Shown piece by piece: positions 55,348-64,000 of a stretch of DNA of 64,000 bases. The first letter of the stretch is position 1. The number at the start of each line of letters is the position of its first letter. The notes beneath the pieces were generated by a model. That model worked only from the letters and a program-made list of their open reading frames with translations. It had not been told where the DNA came from and did no database searches. Source of the DNA: Bimuria novae-zelandiae CBS 107.79 (Eukaryota; Ascomycota; Dothideomycetes; Pleosporales; Didymosphaeriaceae); contig ML976759.1 of assembly GCA_010015655.1 (NCBI GenBank), positions 165,087 through 229,086 of the forward strand, given 5' to 3'. The position numbers were made by a program, and so were the translations under genes.

Positions 55348-57031
55348 ATGAGCGTGTCCCAGACCGATCATGGTGCTGCCAATGGCGCGCACAAGTACCG
55401 TATGACCCCGCGAACCCAGTGCATGATCGTCTCTGCACATGGAGCGACAGCAAACATTGAACGATACTAATGCTGTGACCAGGAAGAGTAACCGAACAGC
55501 CAGAGAACCCCTTCGCGGGCCTAATTCCCGATCAGACTATCGCCATCATACCGGAAGTCACACTCGAATCCGGTGTTATCCTTCACAACGTACCTGTCGC
55601 GTACAAGACATATGGCACTCTCGCCCCCAACGGCAACAATGCCATGGTGATATGTCACGCCTTGACGGGAAGCGCTGATGTGGGCGACTGGTGGGGTCCG
55701 ATGCTTGGAGGCCCCGGGAAGGCTTTCGACATCTCCAGGTTCTTTGTGGTGTGCATCAATAGTCTCGGGAGTCCGTATGGAAGCGCCAGTCCCGTCACAG
55801 CGAAAGATGGTGACCCTGCACTGGGTCAATACGGTCCTGAATTCCCCCTGACGACTGTGAAGGATGATGTGAAGTGCGTTTGGCCCCAAACGAGCTACTA
55901 AATGTGTGCGGTGCTGACAAGCGTAGCGTCTTCAAACTCCTCCTTGACGATCTCGGTGTTCGTCAGATCGCCGCAGTAATCGGAGGCTCCATGGGTGGTA
56001 TGCTTGTCCTGGAATTTGCCTACTTTGGAATCGATTACGTGAAGAGTATTATCCCGATTGCGACGTCGGCACGTTACAGTGCGTGGGGGATCAGCTGGGG
56101 CGAGGCACAGCGGCAGAGCATCTACAGTGACCCCAAGTACGAAGATGGGTACTACACCTACGACGACCCGCCATCTACCGGCTTAGGCGCCGCTCGGATG
56201 TCGGCCCTCCTGACATACCGCAGCCGTGATTCGTTCGAGTCTCGTTTTGGTCGCAACACACCTGACCTGACCAAGAAACAAAGCATCAACGTGGTTCCTC
56301 GTCCGACTACTCCTTCACACGAGCACTGGGCAATCCACAACGACGGCCACAAGAACGCCAGGTCGGCCCGCCCGTCCCGGACCAACAGCAGTGTCGCTTT
56401 GAACAGCTCAGCTGCAGCCCAAGCCGATCTTGAGTTCAAGGATGCCTCCAATCCGCCTTCACCGCCGCCGCAAGATACGACGAACGGAAAGAACAAGCCC
56501 ATGTCCCAACTCCAAAGGAGTCGCACGCCTCACTACTTCTCCGCGCAGTCATACTTGCGTTATCAGGGCGAGAAGTTCATCAAGCGATTCGATGCCAACT
56601 GTTACATTGCCATCACGCGGAAGCTGGATACCCATGATGTTTCGCGGCACCGCTATCCCGAAGGGCAGAGTTCAGAGACCTTGGATCCAGTGCTAGCATT
56701 GCAACACGCTTTGTCACTGATCAAGCAGCCGACACTCGTTCTTGGTATCCAGTCTGATGGCTTATTCACCTTTGCGGAGCAACAGGAACTAGCGGCTCAC
56801 ATACCAAATGCTAGGCTCAAGACCATCGATTCGCCAGACGGTCACGACGCGTTCCTGTTAGAGTTTGAACAAGTCAATGGCCACCTACGAGGCTTCCTCG
56901 ATGAAGTCCTCCCAGAAATCATGAGTCGCGCACCAAATACTGACAGTGCTGCACTTGCTGACACAGGCTTGAATGCCACGAAGTCGAGCACTTTTGGTGA
57001 GGCTGAAGTAGATGACATTACCGCCTGGTAA
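55348..57031 (+). CDS. MET2: Homoserine O-acetyltransferase
   Basis: Exons 55348-55399, 55483-55873 and 55927-57031 give 515 residues, as in other fungal MET2 proteins. It transfers acetyl from acetyl-CoA to homoserine, the first committed step of methionine synthesis by direct sulfhydrylation. It is an alpha/beta hydrolase: the nucleophile elbow is GGSMGG (Ser169), with Asp425 in GIQSDGLF and His454 in PDGHDAF completing the triad. Upstream, HALTGSADVGDWW and GSPYGSASP are family signatures. Residues about 270-345 form a Ser/Pro-rich insertion (from RPTTPSHEHWAIHND to KPMSQLQRSR), typical of the fungal enzymes. The first intron uses a GTATGA donor and an ACTAAT branch; the second is 53 bp. 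The N-terminus has no presequence, so it is cytosolic. It converges with the alcohol dehydrogenase. Confidence 0.93.
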
Positions 57032-57242
57032 AAATGCGAGTGTATGATGAGTGTTTTTAGCGAGGCGTCGTTTAAAACGGTCGGGTTTCCTGTCTTCGGC
57101 AAATGCTTGAAAGAAGGCAGGATATGTAGTAGGATATACCCTTCGGATAACAAGGGCTGAGGTTCAACTCCTCATTTACGGGCGACTTGCATTGCTCACA
57201 ATTACACGCCAGCGTCTACATGAAAACACCTCCAGAATTTCT

Positions 57243-58390
57243 TCACGCGCCGACTTTGATGACAGCACGGCCTACTAACCGGCCAGCATTCATATCATCC
57301 AGGAAACGATTGATATCCTCAAGGCCACCATGCGTCAAGATGGGCTTTACAAGTCCCCTTGCGGTGAAGTCGAGGCACTCTTCTACGTCCTTCAACGTGC
57401 CCGTCACGCTTCCAACAACATTCAACTTCCTCAAAACCATCATGATTGGCCGCGCACCGGCAATGATAGTTTCATCCTTTGGTAAACCTATGCATACCAT
57501 AGTATCCTGCGGACGGAGCAGATGCGGCGCTTGCTCATACCCTTGTCGCGACGCTGAGATAACGAGCACGCCGTGAGCACCGTATTTCGTGATGGACATG
57601 ACTTCGGCCGGGATATCTTTGCACGTCGTGAAGTCGATGAACTTCTCCGCCCCAAGAGACAGGCAGAGATCGCGTTTTGCGTCTCCGCCGTCGATGGCGA
57701 TAACACGCATGCCCATCGCTTTTGCGTACTGGACTGCGAGGTGCCCGAGACCGCCTCCCGCGCCGGGCACAACGAGCCACTGGCCAGGCCTCACCCCGCT
57801 CCTCTTGCAGCCTGCATATGCTGTCACACCGCCGCAGAGAAGCGGACCGGCTTCTTGGTCACTCACACCCTCGGGCAGACGGGTGGCGTAGTGCGCATCG
57901 GTGAGGGCGTATTCCTGGAAGGTACCTGCGATACTGAAGCCTGAGTTGAGCTGCTTGGGACAATGGCATTCGTCCTTGCCGTTGGTGCAGAATTCGCATT
58001 TGCGGCAGACCGACGCAATCCACTTGATGCCTGCGCGATCGCCGACCTGCCAGAGGTCTTGCACTATCATTCACTTTAATAAGCTTCCTCATTTTGTATG
58101 GAGCAGGATCTTGTCAAGGAGGGGTTCGTACCGTTCGAACCAACAGCAACGACGGTGCCTGCGCCCTCATGTCCCGCAATTCCCTGTGTACAAGGCTGCT
58201 GCACGAGCCCGGTGGTGATCCACTCGTCGAGCAAAAGCGCCTTATCCGATGCGCAGAGCCCGCTGTAGTTTATCTTGACGAGGATTTGGTCGGGCGCGGG
58301 GTCAGGCACAGGCAACTCTCTTATCTCCGTCCTCGACTTTTCGCCCTCGCCGACTTTGACGGCCGCCTTTTGGGTCTTGGGAAGAGACAT
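57243..58390 (-). CDS. Zinc-dependent alcohol dehydrogenase (medium-chain family)
   Basis: Exons on the minus strand are 58390-58132 and 58063-57243, with a 68-bp intron, giving 359 residues. The family oxidises alcohols or reduces aldehydes with NAD(H). Catalytic zinc ligands are Cys46 (GLCASDK), His74-Glu75 (GHEGAG) and Cys163 (PLLCGG). The structural zinc loop has four cysteines, C-x2-C-x2-C-x6-C (106, 109, 112, 119, in VCRKCEFCTNGKDEC). The nucleotide-binding motif is GAGGGLGHLAVQYAKAMG. The splice joins VVAVGSN to VQDLWQVGDRAG. It resembles fungal ADH1/AdhA-type enzymes, but CASDK replaces the common CHTDL, which suggests a different substrate from classical ethanol dehydrogenases. The protein has no targeting signal and is probably cytosolic. 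Confidence 0.92.
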
Positions 58391-59239
58391 TTCGGAGAGG
58401 GTGAAGGAACTTGAATTGGTGGGGAAAGATAATGGAGTGTAGAGAAGCCGGTTCAGCGGCGCAGTAAGCTGAAGGGAAGGGAAGCTTATATGCTGAACTC
58501 GAGACCCAGGTACACGTCTGGTGCCAGCCTTAATCGATGCATCGAGCTCGCTATGCGCGGTACTCCACACCGAAGCCTGACGGCTTCTTCGTTACGGCCC
58601 GATACTCGCATCCGTACTCTACTGCGTTACCTACCGTAGGTATGTGCATATTCCGGTCGGTCTTTGCCTACCAGTTATATTCGCAAAGCTATCAAAAAGT
58701 GGATCAAAGTGGGCGAGAAGCTTTGCAAGCACAATTGTTTTCGAATCAAAAAGAGAAGCCAAAGCACTGGGGTGAACGAAATTTGCGCATACCTATGGTA
58801 GGCCTCTGGCCCCCGCGCTGGTGAAGTTCCATTCGTCCTTCGATAGCTTCAGCAGCTCGTCGCGGCACGCTTAAACTGGCGGTTCCGCGCGCTAAAGCTT
58901 CTCGCGTGGTCAGTTGACCTGCGGACGGGCTCGTGAGGGCGGGGTTGGAGGGGAGAATGGGTGCAAGGCGTAATCGGTGTGACCCTATGGAGTAATTCCC
59001 CAGATAATGTATCCCGACGAGGTTGCCGGGATGGCGCTAGCCTCCGCATTGTGGCGGCTGGGATCGTGTGGCTGCAGGTTGGGGCGTCGGAAGCGGACCT
59101 GGTGGCTTGCAGAGCCGATGATTACCCTGTGAGGGTGAAGCTTTGAGATGGGAATTGATACAATGGGTGGAAAAAAGTGGACTATCGCTCACGTGAAATT
59201 CCTTGGCTGAACACCGAAAATTTCAGCTACATCGTGAAT
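58391..59239. other. Alcohol dehydrogenase promoter and boundary to TA-rich block
   Basis: Normal-GC DNA without a supported gene. Composition shifts abruptly to TA-rich at about 59240. No terminal repeat is recognised at the boundary. Confidence 0.5.
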
Positions 59240-59831
59240 AAACGATTAAAGTAGCTTTTAAGCAGCAATATACTAGGTGTAAAGGTATTTAAATTATACT
59301 ATAAAGTTATTATTATAATGAGCTTTTTATAAGCTTTAGCCACATTACGAAAGTAATTAAGATAGAGTTAATAAGCTATATATTACCTTATTATCTTATC
59401 TTCGTACTAAATAGCTTATATAAATACTACTATATTATTTTTAGCTTATTTTAATCCGCTTTTTACTTTATAGTCCATTAAAATAACCTTTAAGCGTACT
59501 AAAATAGCGCTTAATTAGGTATAGATTAGGTAAGTTAGAAAAGTATAGAGTAAAGCGTATATCCTTCTCTTTAATTTTAAGTATGTAATATTAGAGCCTT
59601 AAGTTATAGAGATAGACGTTATCCTATAATAAGAATACCTAAGTATTAGGATTGTTAGCACCTATAGCTTCGTAGTAGGGAAAAACAACGTTCTTAAGCA
59701 CCTATTTAGCGTACTAGATCTTATTTATATCCTTCTTACATTTATATATAAAGTCCTCGTATTTAAAGAGCTTATTAGGAGTAATAAGGTTCTTATAACT
59801 AGCCTAAAGGGCTCCTTCCTTTTTACTAATA

Positions 59832-60188
59832 TGTCACGAGACGTTACAAGCACTTGTTCTATAGGCCTTCTATAGAGGTAGTAGCATTAGCTATATATAG
59901 TATCTAGTATAATTATAAGACGTTGCGTAAGGAATAGAAGCAGATCGCAAAGTAGAATATATATATAAGGATTATAGTGCTAGCGTGCCTAGCGTGATCT
60001 AGTAGCATAGTTAAGCTAATTAGAGCTTATTAAGTAAGACTTAGCGTCCTCTAATTAGTTAGTAAACTTAAAAGTTTTAAATAATAATAAGTACTATTTA
60101 GCACGGTACTAGATAGTTTAGCAAAGTTATATAGCAGGTGTTATAGTACTTAGTATACAAAAGTGGATAGTAGAGTACTATAATAGTA
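59832..60188 (-). repeat. Probable 3' LTR of a truncated gypsy element
   Basis: Starts TGTCACGAGACG and ends AGTACTATAATAGTA, followed by TCCCC, which on the minus strand is a short polypurine stretch GGGGA before the LTR. The same start and end motifs mark the LTRs at 61502 and 62878. Integrase-like coding lies downstream in + coordinates (60880-61450), as expected for a minus-strand element. Confidence 0.55.
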
Positions 60189-60879
60189 TCCCCTATCTAA
60201 AGTTAAGCTCTAGCGAGTGTTTTCGTAATCGTAGATCCTTATACCTATATAGCTTTAGGAGGTTATAGATATTAGGACGCCGTCTATAGAAGTTAGATAT
60301 AGTAGCTACATTTTTTAAATTATAGGCGTTTTCTTATGTTATCTTATTATAACTAATTTATTTATCTAGGTATTTATAGCGTTTATTGCCTTAATTATAA
60401 TAAGGATTTTTAATACTTTGAACATAGTATTCCTTCTTATTATTAATAATAACGGGAGTGGATGACAGGACGTATTAGCTAAGTAGGTACTTTAACTTAT
60501 TAGTGGCAGGACAGAGTAAGAATACATAAAATATAGGATATATCTTAATAGTAGAAGGTAGTTTAAGCCTATACGCGTAGCCAGAAACCTTCTTAACTAC
60601 TTAGTATAGACTAATATTTTTTTAATTAAGCTTTTTTAAAGTGCGTCGCGTTTAGATATCTCGCGTATCTAACTCAATATAGTTACTAATTTTATAGGCT
60701 AGCGCGGGTGAACGATTTTAGTTAGTATACTTTTATTAAAGTACTTATACTTAGGTTATTTTTTTTTAGATAAATTTAGTAATATTATATAGCTTATTAA
60801 TAAACCTGTTTGCTTCTTACATTTATAAGGCTTAGTATAAAAATTATTTTATAGTTATAAGGAGCTTAAAGCCTATTTA

Positions 60880-61450
60880 GGGGTTCTAGTTAGGGCTAGC
60901 TATTATTAAAGAGATACTAATTAACTAAGAGATAGTATTATTTACTTTAAACTACGCTATAAGTAACTATCTTGTCTAATTATCTTATTAATAGTTTGTA
61001 TACGCGCGTAGAACTTGTTCTATAGTAGCGTTTACGTTCTTAGTCTATTTGTTAGTTTCTAGATAATATCTAGTTAAGAAATAAGGATTAATATCTAGCT
61101 ACTAGCATAGCTTATCGTGAAAGGTAGAGGTAAACTATTTACCTTTGTTAGAGATAATCGTGTTAGGTAGGCCATGGTTATACCACACGTAATAAAGGAA
61201 TATTTAGGCAACGTTAGGAGCTTCTGTTCTTGTATAGGGAATTATATAATAATACTTAGTAAGTTAGTTAATTACTACTATAACGTTCGTACATCTTTTA
61301 GATTTAGGAAGGTTAATAACGAAATCAATAGTAATATCTTGCTATTAATATTTAAGGATAAAAAGTAGTTTTAAGAGGCTATAATACTTTTTATAAGACG
61401 CTTTAGCACGGTGATAAGTATAGTAATAAAAACATACCTCCTAATCGTGC
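60880..61450 (-). pseudogene. Ty3/gypsy integrase relic
   Basis: The minus strand reads, through RIP stops, RRYVFITILI (zinc-binding region), DITIDFVINLPKSK (first catalytic Asp), NVIVVIN with LTKYY, and WYNHGLPNTIISNKGKQFTS (second catalytic position, Asp changed to Asn). Order and spacing match the integrase core of Ty3/gypsy elements. It is cut off at 61501 by another LTR, and no reverse transcriptase could be read beyond it. Confidence 0.75.
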
Positions 61451-61501
61451 TAAATATTTAAAGCTAGTAGTACTTACGCTATATAAGCTTAAGTGTCTTC
61501 C

Positions 61502-61736
61502 TGTCACGAGAGGCTACAGGTCGCTAAATCAGGAACTTAGAGAGCTTGATTAACTAGGCTACTATGTAAATACTCAGGTGTAATACAAGAGGATAGCTAA
61601 GGAGCAGGAATATAGGTAGATAAGGCTATATAAATAGGAGCTATAAATAAAATATATATAGGTATACAGGCTAGAGCTAGTGCTTAAGTAATAGTATAGT
61701 TAAGATATTATAGATACTAAAAGTACTATAATAGTA
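61502..61736 (-). repeat. LTR of a short LTR element (left copy)
   Basis: About 235 bp starting TGTCACGAGAGGCTACAGG and ending ACTATAATAGTA, repeated in the same orientation at 62878-63112. A TTCCCC purine-tract complement follows. Differences are mostly C-T and G-A. Confidence 0.75.
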
Positions 61737-62877
61737 TTCCCCTTAAGAGTAAGCTATTACTATTTCTATAGTATTAAAGTAGTTATTACAAGTAGTTAAC
61801 TTTATATAAAGTTAGTAAGGCGGAGTAGAAGCAAGAGTAAAAGATAGTAATTATAACAAAAGTAGCTTAATAAGGTAAATCTTAATCTAGTAGTTACTAG
61901 CTTTATAGTAAAAACACTAATTATACTTATCCCTATGCTAACGGATCTGACTAGATAAAGCTAATAAAGTAGGTAATAGTAATAAATAAGATATATTTAG
62001 TACTAATATTTATAAGTAATTAATATCTATTAGCTCTACTATCTAAGCTGGCTTCTAGACTAGCTTCTAGTTCTAGGCTAGCTTCTAGTACGGGTAATCT
62101 GTGCGGTAATTAAAGCTCTATACGTGATTAATATACGCGTTATATAACTAGCTAAATAAAGATTTATAGACTCTTTAAGTAACTAGCGAAGAGTTAGGTG
62201 GAGTCCTTAATAAAAGATTATAATATAAGATAGGTCTAGCTATAATATAGCTTCTACCTTATACATAAGTCGTTTAAATTAGGCTAGATAGGTAATTAGA
62301 GACTCTATATCTTTCTAGTAAACAGAAAAAAAAAATTAAATAGCTTTTTATTATTCTCTAGGATTATAGTATAGACGTTAGAAGAATAAAAAGATATCTT
62401 TTAAATTCTAATAAGTATCTTCTTCTTCTACTACCTGGTAAAGGTATAGGATAGATATCTGCTAAGGTTACTTAAGTCTATCTTATACGTACTTAAAGGT
62501 ATTATTACCTTTAAGTCTTTTTACACGTAATTTAGCCCTAATTAATAATAACTAAGGACGTGGAATATAAGACATTTTTATTAAAGTAAAGTAGATCTAG
62601 TGGGCGCGAGTAAGATATAGGCTAAGTTAATAAGTAAGTTTTAAAATACTATATATTAGCGCGCGATATAATAAAGTTAAATTAAAATAATTAGATATTA
62701 AGACGGTAGTTTTAGAGCTCCTGTTATAAGTAAAAATAAGGACTATTTAGAGATAGACATAGAAGAAAAGAAAAAAGAAAAAATCTAATCTAGATCCTTA
62801 GTAATAATCCCCTAGTTAGAGGTCTATAGTGGCTAGCTAGCTACTATTATTAAGGCTAGCGGGGTAAGCTATTCTAA

Positions 62878-63112
62878 TATTATATAAAGCTATAGGTTAC
62901 TAAATTAAGAACTTAGAGAGCTAAATTTACTAGGCTGCTATATACATACTTAGGTGTAATACAAGAGGATAGCTAAGGAGCAGGAATATAAGTAGATAAG
63001 GCTATATAAATAGGGGCTATAGATAAAATATATAAGATTGCACGGGCTAGCGCTAGTGCTTTAATAATAGTATAGCTAAGGCGTTACGGATACTTAAGGT
63101 ACTATAATAGTT
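62878..63112 (-). repeat. LTR of a short LTR element (right copy)
   Basis: Matches 61502-61736, for example through AATACAAGAGGATAGCTAAG and GAGCAGGAATATA. The TGTCACGAG start is mutated to TATTATATA by transitions. Confidence 0.7.
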
Positions 63113-64000
63113 ATAAAGAGGCCTTGTTATATGTTGCATGTTACATTGATCTAATAGTTCCAGGGTATTATGGTAGTTAGACGGGTTGTGAGATTAGTAG
63201 AGATCTAGAAAAACTATAGTTCCGAAAAGCAACTTTACCCTAAGATAGAGCTTTTACTTATTATTTAAGAGATAGCGTAAATAGGTATCTCTAAGGAAAC
63301 CATTTGCGGGAGAACGCAGATAAGATAGACAACTAGCAACGTCGTATTAGATAGTTAGAGATAGTGCTAAATAGTAGAGAAGTACTTCGTACTTAGATAT
63401 AGAAGATAGAGTGTAGGCAATCGCGAGAGATATAGTTCTTCTTTTTATATTTAAAGTATGTACCTTCCCTTATTCTCTTCTATTATTTAGCTATGTTTAA
63501 GGGAGCATAGATTAAGGAATTAATTTTTATAGTATTAAAATTATAGAAAGGGTTTATAATATAAATAGATTTTTAGTAGTGTAAGCGTTTAGCTAGTAGA
63601 TATTATAAGTTATTATTAAACTTAGTAATCTAGTTCGCGTACGTATTTAAGTTATTAGAAATTAATACGCCTACTATAGCGTGGCAGAGTGTATTAAAAG
63701 AAGAGTAATAAAGTTAACTAATTTAAGTAGCTTTATTTAAGCTAGTATTAGTAATAAGATGTTAGAATTAGTAAAATATGAAAGAAAGCTCTTCTTTTCT
63801 TATTTTAGTTTATTAAGGTAGCTCTAAGTAGATAATTCTTAATTTAGGTTATTATAAGTAGCTTAATAAGGGTAGCAGGATCGCGTTTAAGATAGGAGTA
63901 GGCATAGATAAGTCTAGACTTATTTATTATATATTAGTTAGTATTGCCACGCAGCTTATTGTAACAGGAACAATCGCTCGTCGACACGAGAACCCTTGGC

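Larger units (their letters stand above)
61502..63112 (-). mobile_element. Short (1.6-kb) LTR element without readable pol
   Basis: Two direct repeats of about 235 bp enclose 1.14 kb of TA-rich sequence in which no protease, reverse transcriptase or integrase is readable. It may be an internally deleted or non-autonomous (TRIM/LARD-like) element. No target duplication could be found at its ends, so rearrangement by LTR recombination is possible. It interrupts the integrase relic on its left. Confidence 0.55.
59240..64000. repeat. TA-rich RIP-degraded transposon block
   Basis: Very TA-rich with stops in all frames until about 63965, where normal composition returns. Contains two related LTR types, an integrase relic and unreadable DNA (59240-59831 and 63113-63965). 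No intact gene. Confidence 0.85.

Noticed and set aside
57085..57185. tRNA-like sequence with a perfect T-arm (TGAGGTTCAACTCCTCA)
   Set aside because: The T stem and loop are ideal, but no matching acceptor strand, D-arm or seven-base anticodon loop can be built upstream, so it is not a supported tRNA.
63113..63965. Possible Tc1-like transposase relic at the right end
   Set aside because: A few short phrases looked suggestive, but no catalytic block could be read in any frame.

Overview
The window is nuclear DNA of a filamentous ascomycete. The evidence is short introns (about 48-83 bp) with GTRNGT donors and CTRAY branch sites, fungus-type genes (Zn2Cys6 regulators, SET9, BUD4, MRH4), a dispersed 5S rRNA gene, and gene-dense normal-GC DNA alternating with extremely TA-rich blocks whose transposon genes are full of C-to-T and G-to-A changes (Trp and Gln codons turned into TAG or TAA), the signature of repeat-induced point mutation (RIP). 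A Dothideomycete-like genome is a reasonable guess, but the sequence alone does not prove the class.

Layout. 1-1450: decayed O-methyltransferase gene running in from the left edge. 3037-3648: mitochondrial BolA-like protein. 4382-6087: amidase (minus). 6925-12503: a 5.6-kb TA-rich insertion with a 32-bp perfect terminal inverted repeat, containing a nested 1.85-kb Fot1/pogo-like transposon. 12597-15238: Zn2Cys6 regulator and, convergent to it, NADH-cytochrome b5 reductase. 15507-24290: second TA-rich block containing a complete 6.8-kb Ty3/gypsy LTR retrotransposon (476-bp LTRs, 5-bp target duplication) with an antisense accessory ORF. 25348-58390: a continuous gene-rich tract: a second Zn2Cys6 regulator, SET9 H4K20 methyltransferase, mitochondrial uL14, RPB9, PIN1/ESS1, uncharacterised fungal proteins, BUD4, MRH4, 5S rRNA, a run of small lineage-restricted genes (one RING-type gene with an in-frame TAG), MET2 and a zinc alcohol dehydrogenase. 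59240-64000: third TA-rich block with LTR and integrase relics.

Gene relationships. Several housekeeping genes are head-to-head pairs sharing short intergenic regions: SET9/uL14m, RPB9/PIN1 (an RNA polymerase II subunit beside the prolyl isomerase that acts on the polymerase II CTD) and BUD4/MRH4. The amidase and the first Zn2Cys6 regulator were probably also a head-to-head pair, now pushed apart by the 5.6-kb insertion. I found no complete new defence-like or biosynthetic system. The most unusual observations are the nested, time-ordered transposons, the antisense Cys-rich ORF of the gypsy element, the open intron of RPB9, and the RING gene interrupted by one TAG. Exon boundaries are my own reading of splice signals and conserved protein continuity; several ORFs that seem to begin at TTG or GTG were moved to the first ATG.
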